Shown: positions 47,460-57,278 of the stretch, one piece after another | How positions within the stretch are numbered: position 1 is the stretch's first letter | Layout: every line of letters starts with the position of its first letter | Program-made: the position numbers and the translations under genes | Notes under the pieces: model-generated | Database searches by the model: none | Told to the model about the DNA's origin: nothing | Seen by the model: only the letters and a program-made list of their open reading frames with translations | Assembly: GCF_016859285.1 (NCBI RefSeq) | Contig: NC_053407.1 | Span: forward strand, 6,006,857 to 6,070,856 | DNA from: Xiphias gladius | Lineage: Eukaryota; Chordata; Actinopteri; Istiophoriformes; Xiphiidae | DNA: 64,000 bases | Direction: 5' to 3'

Positions 47460-48490
47460 ATCTTAGTAACAGACATATTGAGCCTCAACAGCTTCTAAAT
47501 GATATCCACTTTAAAGCAGCATTAAGATTTTCAACCACCTGGGGGCAGTAGAACAAGGTTTAACAAAAACATTGGTATATTATCCTCTTATAAAGTTGGT
47601 ATAGCTAACCTGTTAACAAAAAGTTGCTCATTTAAGCTACACACCTGGCAGACAGGGGAAACATTCATATTCATTTGGAGTAATGTATCTGTCCACCTGA
47701 TGAATAAAAGTTGTTTTTTCTTGTGAACAAAGTTTCTGTTTACATTCAGTGTTACTCACCAAAAGATGTTGTGTGTATGTGTTAGGCCTAACAAACATGT
47801 TGAAAGAATTTCCTTCATCATAAAGTATTGGTAAAGCCGATTTTTAGTTAAAAGTTTGAAACCCCGCATTGTTTATATACATATTTACTACATTAGCAGT
47901 CCTTTTTTTCCCTGCTTTTGTTGGTGCATTGCTGCGTTTCTAGATCAGTGGAATAGTGTGAAACCATTGGTAGGAATGTGTAAAGCCTCAACCACATGAT
48001 CGTACATGTTCACAGGAACAAACAAAAGTGGCACCCACACATAAAAAAATTGCTTCATGGCACTACTAGTGGTCAAATACTGCACAGGGTACTTTTAAGT
48101 CCAATAGTTACCCTCTTTTTGGCTCTGTTTTAGTCGACACCAATTCCCGAGGAAAACATCTGGCTTGTTAGTGTCTACAGAAAACATTCACTATGTTTAC
48201 CAGCTAGATGCTAACTTTGACTGTAATTCAGGCAGATAGCATACAGTGGGTTTTTCAGAACTTTTCACTGAAAACAGCTGCCTGCTGCTTCTGAAAACAA
48301 ATGCTGAGACTGAACAGTAATTTTGTTGGTTGCAAAAACAAAACAGTTAGCTAAAAAGGTGCTAAAACGCTCTGTAGAGCTGAGGGGGACTGTAGGGCTG
48401 GGTGATAATTCTCTGTGGGTTTTTCACTATGAGAAGCTCCTTTTGCATGTCATCTATTGCTCATATAAAAATGTTGGTTAGACCAGCTTT
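47460..48490. repeat. Long dispersed fish repeat, copy 3
   Basis: The right part (48190-48470) matches 4830-5090 and, more weakly, 790-1010. The left part has CAACCACCTGGGGGCAGTAG and ATCTGTCCACCTGATGAATA; the latter is partly shared with 5930-5955. Probably one long non-autonomous element. Confidence 0.6.
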
Positions 48491-49729
48491 AAGGCACTTA
48501 CTCCTAAGAAAAATCATTTAAAACTAGTTTAACAAAGCTAAAGCAGTATTTGTCAGCAGCACCATAATCATCTACAATATGATCAAGAGGATTTTTTAAT
48601 GAAAACAATGCAGTGGCATTGCATTAAATGCCACTGTTTCTATCTATCCATCACTCAAGCTTTCCAGAAACATCAACAAGAATGATACGCAGTACTCAAT
48701 ACTGCTCAAGCACCATGATTCACTGCCAGCTGTTTTGTGGACGATGGTGGATGGCCAAGGGTTATTTATATGTTTGTATATTTGATGATTTCAGTGGTCA
48801 GCCTACATGCAGATTCCCTGGGAGAGAAGCTGGAAGCAGAATGAATGTTACTACAGCTGTGGATAGGATCTCCCCCAGAAGACAGTGTTACTTTGTTTAT
48901 GATTGCAGCATTCCCTCTCATATCTATAACACCTACACTCTTGGGCAAAAAACCCCTCCAAAAAAAACAACAACCTTTTATTCCGTCAGATGATCAGATG
49001 GAATAATGTTAGGAATGTGTTTTTGTTTATGTAATGTGTGATCAGCACTAAATTAAGCCAATCTGGTTCCAGGCGAAGAATTTTTACATGAATAAATAAT
49101 TGCTACATTCTCTATGAGACATGAGTACTCTAGAGAACCAGTATTGAGAGCAGAGTCAGGAAAACTCTACACTGCAATTCACAGTGTATCAGTGTCTCAG
49201 ACTTGGTGGAAAACCTTCTGGATTATTTATGACATAAAACAGGTAGTGGGTGCTATTCTGTTGAAAATGGAGTGATAACTTTCTGAGCATTCCACACAGG
49301 AGAAAACTTAAACTTAAAAAAATTAAAGCCTGAAGAAGGAATGTCCTTCTTGCATCATAAAGCAAGAATGTGTGTGAAATATGGTCTTAATTTTGACAAA
49401 GTTTTTGCACCTACAATAGTGCCACTATTGCAGCATGTGTTGCATCATCATGGCTACTAATCATCTCCAGCAGTCTCATTTGGCTTGGTAAATATACCGA
49501 AGAAAGGAATTTTGTAATTCAGGAAGTATATATTTGCTTGCACACCCAAATACATACTTGAATACACATTTCTATGTGAATCTCCTGTTAAAAACAGCCT
49601 ATAAACATTAGGCATTGTTTGAAGATTACACATAATCACTGAAATTGCTTCATAAGTTAAATTTTCTATTTAAATATCATCAAGTTGTACATGTAAAGCT
49701 AATCATATATCTTTACATGTTTATTTATT
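48491..49729. other. Spacer
   Basis: No gene or repeat recognised. The open frame at 48628-48993 has no domain or splice support. Confidence 0.5.
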
Positions 49730-49818
49730 ATATGTATATATAATATATGTATATATATGTTATATATATATATAGATATAGCTAGATAGATATAGATATA
49801 GATATAGATATATATACA
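49730..49818. repeat. (TA)n / (GATA)n microsatellite
   Basis: Alternating TA with TATG, TAGATA and GATATA units, then a short CACA tail. It sits about 130 bases before a Tc1-like pseudogene. Confidence 0.95.
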
Positions 49819-49947
49819 CACATACACAGATGAATGACAAATCAAAGGAAAAACCTGAGTAAATGAGTGGAGAAACATAACGAATGCAGATGCTTCCAAA
49901 CAGGTGCGCTGCATGGTACAAGCAGTTGATTCTGCTTTTGTACCAAG

Positions 49948-50790
49948 ATGGCAAGAGGAAAAGTTTTAAGTGCCTTAAGAGCTTTAAGAGCTCGTGTTTC
50001 AATAGGAACAGTGACTAAAGTGACATCTGCATTTAGTTCTATGGGAAAGAGAACTGTAAATAGGGTTGGAATGTTACAGGACACATTTGATGACTGTAAT
50101 GCTTGTGCATTAGTGCGATATGTAAGGAAAAACAGAAGAGCAACTCTTCCTCAGGTGACTGAGAATCTCAATGCAGAACGTGATCAGACTGTGTCAGCAA
50201 GAAAAGTCAGTTGAAAATTACACAGAGCAGGATATTATAGTAGCGTTGCAGTGCATAAACCCCTCATTACAAAGATGAATGAACATTTGATAGATCAGTG
50301 GTGCAAAAATGATAAGCACTGGTCTACAGATATGTAAGTGATATCGTCAGATGAGTCATCCTTCACCATATTCTCCACAAGTGGGCGAGTGCATGTGTGG
50401 TGTACACCAAGAGAACGGTACAGGTCTGAATGCATGACCCCTACTGATAGGGGATTTGGTAGTTCTGTTATGCTGTGGGGGGCATTTTGCTGGCATGGTT
50501 TTGGTCCGCTTGTTCCCTTGGAGGAAAGGGTCACTGCAAATCAATACAAAGTTGTTCCGAGTGATCACCTTTATCCTGTGATGAAACATTTCTATCCTGA
50601 TGGGAGTGGTCTCTTCCAGGATGACAATGTCCCCATCCATTGGGTGCAAGGGGGCACTGAATGGTTTGATGAGTATGAAAATGATCTGAATCATATTCTA
50701 TGGCCTTCACAGACACTAGATCTCAAATCAATTTAACACCTATGGGAGATTTTAGACCGACGTGTAAGACAGCACTCTCTGCTACAATCA
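49948..50790 (+). pseudogene. Tc1-like transposase, nearly full length but broken
   Basis: Starts [20 protein letters not shown] (helix-turn-helix region). It continues through NRRATLPQVTENLNAERDQT to SSDESSFTIFSTSGRVHVWC (first catalytic Asp with DESSF) and GLFQDDNVPIHWVQG (second Asp). It ends near ILWPSQTLDLKSI, just past the place of the third acidic residue. Three in-frame stops (50212, 50335, 50734) interrupt one frame, so it is a fairly young dead copy. It is a different Tc1 lineage from the others here. Terminal repeats were not located. Confidence 0.88.
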
Positions 50791-50849
50791 TCAAAACACC
50801 AAAAGAGGGAATAATGAATTTCTCACTAGTCCATCAGCTTCAACATTAA

Positions 50850-51790
50850 AACCAGTTACCAATTTCAATGTATATGAAATATAAAATAGCATTTTGAAGT
50901 AGGCCTCCTAGCAAGATTATTAGACTGACTTGGCATTTCATTTTTTCCTCATCAGGCATCTATGTTAATTTGAATGGGTGAAAAATCTGGAGATGTAGAC
51001 AGCTATTCAGTGGTCTGGAACCAGGATATTGGCCTCCCACAGGGACTGAAAAAATGTTCCTTCATTTGTTCTCATGTCTCTTGGAGGCCTGTGGGCGCCG
51101 CTGTACAGGTTTACAAAGACAGACAGACACAGTTAGATAAGCCTGGATTATACATGGATTAAGGTGTACTTAGGTCTCTTGCTCTGTGGTTTGACCTGAG
51201 CAAAGGTCTTGCATTTGTCAGGCTTTGTGCAGATGGACAGAAACAATATCAGAGCGCACCTTTAGGCTGGATTTTGTTGACTGCGTCCACCTTGTTTGAG
51301 CACAGGAAATTGTCTGTATATGGCTGTGTGGGAAGAACTCAGCTCATACTTGTGTGTTTGTCCGCTTTTACAGAGTGGTCAGACTATTCTTGTTTATACA
51401 AAATCCTTCATGCTCTAAAACAGACAGCATACAACAGTATTTTTAGTTTTACCTACATTGTGGCCCATTCTTAACTGCTGTTTAGTGTGTGTGTATCAGT
51501 TGGTGAGCTTGTGGAACTGGCACAGAGATGGACAGTCAAGGTCAGATTGCAGCGAACGTGCTGTCTGGTGTGTGTCTGTCCTGGATGTACTTCCAGTACA
51601 CTCTTTTAAACTTATTCAGAACACTGACTACAGTCTCTAAATGTTCTCATGTGACTGCCCTTACAACAGCACAGAGTCCAATTCACTAGCTCCTTATTTC
51701 AAATTTTGAAACTCTGGCACTCGAGGCAGGCCATTCTCCAACCACACATGCAAAACCTTGCCCTATACTCTGCCACTCCTTTCCCAAAGC
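50850..51790. other. Spacer
   Basis: No gene recognised in several short open frames. Confidence 0.5.
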
Positions 51791-51960
51791 CTCTCTCTCT
51801 GTTGTCCGTTCAAACATCTAGGGTAGTTGGTCAAGCGGCATTTACCATCATTGTTATGGGTTCAAATCTGGCCGTCATAAACAATCTCTACCGTTAACTG
51901 CTTCTCCGCTTGTCTCCTATTTCTTTAAATAGCACATCTTTATCAAACATGATCACCCGA
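51790..51960 (+). repeat. Degenerate tRNA-derived SINE
   Basis: A-box-like GTAGTTGGTCAAGCGGC and B-box-like GGGTTCAAATCTGGCC are spaced as in a tRNA gene. A pyrimidine-rich body (CTTCTCCGCTTGTCTCC) follows. No tRNA cloverleaf can be completed. Confidence 0.5.
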
Positions 51961-52409
51961 GATTCTAGACATAAATATCATGCCTCTGGCTTCTTTCTGC
52001 ACTCTTTTGTATTTGATAAAGAAAAAAAGTTCTTTGTTGCCTAATAAAACCCCACAGTAGAGTTTTTAACAAGACGTCTACCCTGACATCCATGAGCGTA
52101 GAGAGTCTTGCAGTTAATTGCTTAAGAAAAAAATATAAAAACCATTTTGAAAATAGAAAATATAGAAATTATTTCTAGAAAAGGTTTGTTACACAACTAG
52201 GATTTCTGGTGGTGATGAAAGGTGTATTACACAACAGTATAATAGTATTTGCAGAATCACTGGATTTATGGTGGATTTCTCTTTACTGTTGTAACTTTTA
52301 CTCTTGTATGTGTTTTGTATTTGTGAATACTGTATCTTGTATAAATTGCCTTAATGTGGCTTATACATTCACCTCACTGCAACAAGGTCCTACGTTTTTT
52401 ATTTGAGAG

Positions 52410-52628
52410 GCAGCTGGGGCTTTTCAGTGTGGAGTATGCATTTTCTCCTTGTTTCCTCTCTCCCTTAGTTAAAAGACATAGCAGTTAGGTAAACTGGTTG
52501 CTCTAAATTGCCTATAGGTATGGTTGTATGTCATGGCAACCTGTCCACGGTGTCTCCTCTCATCCAATGAATGCAGAAATACTGTCTGCTCCAGCCCCCA
52601 TGTGATCCTGAATAGGATAGGTACCACA
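52410..52628 (+). repeat. Dispersed fish repeat (AAAGACATGCAGTTAGG family)
   Basis: Diverged copy with AAAGACATAGCAGTTAGGTA, TCTAAATTGCCTATAGGT, CAACCTGTCCACGGTGTC and CTCCAGCCCCCATGTGATCC then GATAGG, the order of a repeat I recall as very common in teleost genomes. Confidence 0.75.
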
Positions 52629-52689
52629 GGTGTATGGATTTTCCTTAGTGCTTCTACCCCTGTGTGTGTCTTACCCTTAGGGGCCAGCA

Positions 52690-53275
52690 ATCTGGAATGG
52701 TGGTTTCAGCCCGTTCCATACAATGCACACTAAACCAAGTAGGGCTCCATGGGCGAAGGCCAAGGAGGACACCACTATATAAGAAGGGCACAAAAAGACA
52801 AGACTAATGTTTGCAAAAACTTTCATAGATAAGCCACAGTCTTTCTGGAATAATGTTCTATGGACAGGTGAAACCACAGTAGAGCTCTTTTGGAATGCAG
52901 TGCATCAGTTTGTTTATAGGCGACGAAATGAAGCCCATAAGGAAAAGAACAGCCTACCTACTGTAAAACATAGTGGAGTTTCTATCATGCTGCTACTGGA
53001 GGCATTGAATGTATCAAATAAATGATGAAATCAGAAGATTACAAAGGCATTTTAGAACTAAATGTGTCACCCAGGGTCAGAAAACTAGGTTTGAAGCAAA
53101 GGTCTTGGGTCTTTCAGCAGGATAACGGCCCAAGATACACATTCAGCAGCACAATAGAATGGTTGAAAAGGAAAAGATGGACAGTTTTAAACTGGCCAGC
53201 AATGAGCCCTGACCTAAATCCCATTGAAAATCTTTGGAGAGAGCTGAGATCTGCCATTGCAAAGTAAATTCCCTG
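52690..53275 (+). pseudogene. Tc1-like transposase C-terminal half, broken
   Basis: PQSFWNNVLWTGETTVELFW has Gly where the first catalytic Asp-Glu pair (TDET) is expected. A frameshift follows near 53022, then VFQQDNGPRYTFSSTIEWLK (second catalytic Asp) and PAMSPDLNPIENLWRELRSA (third acidic residue). The N-terminal DNA-binding part is missing. Confidence 0.9.
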
Positions 53276-53947
53276 CTAAAAAAATAGTAAATGGAATTAC
53301 CATAATAGGCTAATATTTTACTTTCAACTTTTGCAGGGCAAACCTAGGAGGGATGCAAAGTGGCTGCTGCAGATAAAAACTTTACATTCCTTAAATCAAT
53401 TGGTGACACCCTATAATTCCCTCATGAGTCAGATGTTTCTAAACTCCAGTCTAAGAAACTGGGTTATGCGATGATTTGAAGAGGATTGGCTAGATCTGTA
53501 AGTGATACAAGATGTTCTGGATCCCCATTCCTGGGAAAGTCAACTCGCCTCAGGCTATTTTCAGAATCTCGTTCTGACAATTACAACACCATTAAAACAG
53601 TCCAGCTGGTGGATTGAATCCATATCGCTGGGTGCCTCTTGCTCTTGTGCTGTATTTCTGGTATTTCATTTTATGCATGGATGATACGGTGTACAGTATA
53701 TCTGTCTGAGGTCTCAAACAGTAGATTCCAAGACTTGGCAGTAGATAAGGCTGGGGTCAGATTAAGCGTCATGAGAGGTTAGGTTCTGGTCTAGGTAAGG
53801 GGAGACACATATCGATGGGGAAACAGACTTCCCTTCCACCAGAATTTACTCCCGAGTCTTGGAATATAACGTCAAACCTATTGCTATGTGCTGCCTCGAA
53901 ACCAAAGGAAGTGTGGGATGAGGGTGGTGCTCAGTAGTGGAGTAGTA
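53276..53947. other. Spacer upstream of slc7a5
   Basis: No gene recognised. GC content rises toward the slc7a5 promoter. Confidence 0.5.
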
Positions 53948-53971
53948 CCGCTCTCTATCGCTAGAGAGCGG
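53948..53971. promoter_or_regulatory. Perfect hairpin in the slc7a5 upstream region
   Basis: CCGCTCTCTA and TAGAGAGCGG are exact reverse complements around the loop TCGC, about 320 bases before the slc7a5 ATG. No known binding motif recognised. Confidence 0.4.
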
Positions 53972-54288
53972 GAAAGGACTGATACGGGTATTAGTGAGGA
54001 GACGCCAAACTAAAAGCAGGGGCTGGCCTTGACAAAGGAGGGTAGTCATGCCAGTTTTCATAGTTCCTTTGTACACTGAGAGAGTGGGGATGCGAGAAAG
54101 CACGCTGCTCTGAGTCACACCAACAGACACATCGAAAACTCCTCGTGGTTGAGCCCGGCCGGCATCAGACTACACACCGCACCGACAGAGAGAGGAGGAA
54201 CACACCGGCCACAGAGGGAGAGAGTCGGCAAAGCGGGAAGCTTTCTGTTCTCCGAGTGAAGAAGAAGAAAGAGGAAACTCGGCCAACG

Positions 54289-57278
54289 ATGTCTGGGCTA
54301 AAAAAGAGAAACTCAAATTCCTTAGCAGACCGTGAGGAGGACAAGCAGGTCACGCAGAGGATGCTGTCCCCGGGTAGCGGTGGGGAGCAGGGAGACTCCA
54401 GCCAGGGTGTAGCATTGGGAGGCGACGCCAAGAGCCCCAACAACGCCGTTGGAGGAGAGGGAGGGGAGGACGGGGTTGCCCTGAAGAGGACCATCACCCT
54501 GGTGAACGGCGTGGCCATCATCGTGGGCACCATCATAGGCTCTGGCATCTTCGTCACACCAACCGGCGTGGTGAGGGAGGCTGGCTCGGTGGGTCTGTCC
54601 CTAATAGTGTGGGCGGTGTGCGGGGTCTTCTCCACTGTCGGAGCCCTCTGCTACGCGGAGCTGGGGACCACCATCACCAAATCCGGTGGGGACTATGCAT
54701 ACATCCTGGAAGTGTACGGCTCCCTGCCGGCTTTCCTCAAACTCTGGATCGAGTTGCTTATCATCCGGCCGTCCTCGCAGTACATCGTCGCCTACGTTTT
54801 TGCCACCTACCTCCTCAAGCCCCTGTTCCCCGAGTGCCCAGTGCCGGAGACCGGGGCCAAGCTGGTGGCCTGCCTCTGCATCCGTGAGTATTCGTAATAT
54901 GCTGCTCGGGATGATGCAATTCTAGGCGTTGTTATGTTGTTGTTGTGTGATGAGTTTCTCGAGCGGTAGACATAAAGGTGGATTACACATCCTGTTTGTG
55001 GTGGTCTGTCAAAATGAACCCACCTATGTAACTCAAGGGACACAGACAGAGATCACTGACTCAGCTCACATACATACAGTTTACATAAGTAGCCTCAGTG
55101 CGATATTATGGAACACGTGTAATGCCAGTGAGACGTACAAGCGAACATATTGCGTACCATCCTCGCGCGCAGCCTCAAACAGTGGTGAAAAACGCTGCGT
55201 TATTACATCAGCTCCGGTGAGGATGGAGGAAATTCGTATGCATCACCAGTCATTAAAAACCATTTATGGTAAATGAATTTACTTATATTTTAATTTTCAC
55301 TTAATATTTAACGAGTGGGTTTGATTTCATTTTTTCTTCTTTGCAAAAATTAATTAATTTAACTGCCTGTGAATTACAAAACTGAGAAACAACAACATTA
55401 AGCCTCGAGTAAAGAGTAAAGATACTAAAATTTGCAGACATTATCTGGATTTGACAAGGCAGAAAGACCATAGTGTCTGTAAATATGAAATAAAATGTAC
55501 TTAAATATAATGAAATTTAAAAAAGTGAATTCGGCGGGCCCATTCCTTGGTGAAATCTTCAAAATCAAATTAAGAAATCTAAAATGTCCCATTAATTATT
55601 TGTGTTTTAATATTAGCAGGGGAGTTCCTATTACTGGAGACCACATACTGTAGGCTACTAAATAATCACATTGCATTTTTCTTTGTTCTAAATTTGAGGA
55701 TATGCGTTAATTAGATACTTATAAAAACAAAAAAAATTGAATTTATCTTTAACAATATGTTGTATGCTGTCCTGTTTTGTGTTTGTATGTGTGTTTTATG
55801 AGGATTGCTTGCTTGAGTGTGCATGTGCATGCCTGTGATGTAGGCAGCGGAGTGGTCAGGGTCACTGTGGTTCTGAAAGCCAAATGTCTACACTCACACA
55901 CACACACACATATATTGACCTTGGTCACTTTTGGGAACATTATATAGACTTAAATTAATTTCCTGGAGACTTACCTTAACCTTAACCACAACCACTACTT
56001 GGCTAATCTTAACCACTGACCCAACAATCAGCCTTTTCCCAAATGGGGACACAGCTTTTGTAACCAGTTGGACAAGCTGTGCCCAGTTAAGTGGTCATTA
56101 GTCTGAAATTTGTCCCCAAAAGTAGCCTATGAAAGACACAGACACACTCACGCACGCATGCACGCACACACGCACACACGCACACACATACACACACACA
56201 CACACACACCCCCACTCCATAGGTCTATTTTGGTGTGAGTCATTGTTCCATTTGACCCATGTCTTTGGGAATTTATGTAATTGAAATCAATGTGTTTCAG
56301 TATGTATTTATAGTTTGTGCATACATGTACGCACATACATGAATATTCTCAAATATTAGCCAGTTGTGTGTGTGTGCATGCCTGTATGAGTTTGGATGCC
56401 AGGCTCTGTGTGTTCAGCCCTCTACTGTACTCGGCGCCTCTCTCTCTCTCTTTGTCATGGTCTCTTTAACACAGAACCTCATTGTGGTCTGTCTCGTTCT
56501 TCTGTTGTGGCTCCGACCTGATTTAGGAGCTTTGAAGGGACCTGCTGCTTTAGTTAATCACTTTTAATGGGTTCCAGCGTAAGGGGTCGCTTTGAATGTG
56601 TGTGTTCTGTGTATGGTAGAGTGGGCTGGGTACCAATACTGTACATGTGAAGTTTAAAGACAGAAGGGTATGGTGGAAAGGATTTTATTCCCTCAAAAAT
56701 TTGTTTACCATCTCTGAATTCTTCTCCAGCTTGCATCGTGTTTTGTGAACCACAAATATACACACACACGCACACAGACACCCATAGTACCTCACATTCA
56801 AGTAGAAAATCAACTGGGGTTCAGGAAACCTGTTAAAAACTATTTTAAAATGTGTGAAATTATGTTTTACATACAAAAATTTCAAAAAAAACTTGCAAGG
56901 AAAAGTTAGTTCTTCATATGCCCAGTATGAGTCGCTCAGTGTCCTGCAGACTGACTGAAGACGCTATGGTGGTGTAGGCACGCTGTTATTCAGTGTGTAT
57001 GTTTGAGAGAGTCTGAAGAGATCTTTCATGTGGTTGAAGGGAAGAACCCACGAAAGTTACACCAAAGAGCTGTTTAATAAGGATTGCACCACTTAAAGTC
57101 TTTATCTCTTACTCTCTATTCATTATTCTTTGTCTGTGTTTCTGTTTTGCAGTCTTGTTGACCTCTGTGAACTGCTACAGTGTGAAGGCGGCAACCAGAG
57201 TACAGGACTTCTTTGCTGCAGCCAAACTTCTAGCACTCGGACTTATCATCATTATTGGCTTTGTCAAGATTGGCCAAG
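54289..57278 (+). CDS. slc7a5: Large neutral amino acid transporter LAT1, partial (first two coding exons)
   Basis: Plasma-membrane antiporter for large neutral amino acids (Leu, Trp, Tyr, thyroid hormone) that works as a disulfide-linked dimer with SLC3A2. Exons 54289-54883 and 57153-57278 join in phase (C|TC) to give 240 complete codons; the remainder lies beyond the right edge. Residues 1-68 are a cytosolic tail, longer than human LAT1's (about 49) and rich in Gly, Ser and Glu. Helix 1 holds the unwound substrate motif GSGIF (84-88). Helices 2 and 3 follow, with [17 protein letters not shown] between 122 and 138. Cys183 in PECPVPE matches human Cys164, the bond to SLC3A2. Helix 5 starts with [31 protein letters not shown] separates it from LAT2. 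The ATG is chosen for its A at -3 and an MSGLKKR start like human MAGAGPKRR. Confidence 0.96.
54912..54920 (+). promoter_or_regulatory. slc7a5: C/EBP-ATF response element (TGATGCAAT) in slc7a5 intron 1
   Basis: Exact CARE/AARE core, the same sequence I know from the first-intron amino acid response element of SLC38A2. slc7a5 is an established ATF4 target, so an amino-acid-starvation role is plausible. Confidence 0.5.
56141..56212. repeat. Impure (CA)n microsatellite
   Basis: CA units mixed with CGCA and CATG in the left half, ending in a pure CA run and a short C run. Confidence 0.93.

Larger units (their letters stand above)
54884..57152 (+). other. slc7a5: slc7a5 intron 1
   Basis: Contains an ATF4-type site 29 bases from the donor, CA-rich tracts at 55893-55910 and 56141-56212, and no recognised gene. 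Confidence 0.8.

Noticed and set aside
48628..48993. 121-codon plus-strand open frame
   Set aside because: No domain, splice or promoter context; composition like flanking non-coding DNA.
51790..51900. Functional tRNA gene
   Set aside because: A- and B-box-like tracts exist but the arms cannot be paired into a cloverleaf; it fits a decayed SINE.
54145..54288. Upstream in-frame extension of slc7a5
   Set aside because: It lacks an ATG and has no LAT1-like sequence; ATG 54289 has good context and matches the expected N-terminus.
54165..54635. 156-codon minus-strand open frame
   Set aside because: Antisense shadow of the GC-rich slc7a5 exon 1.
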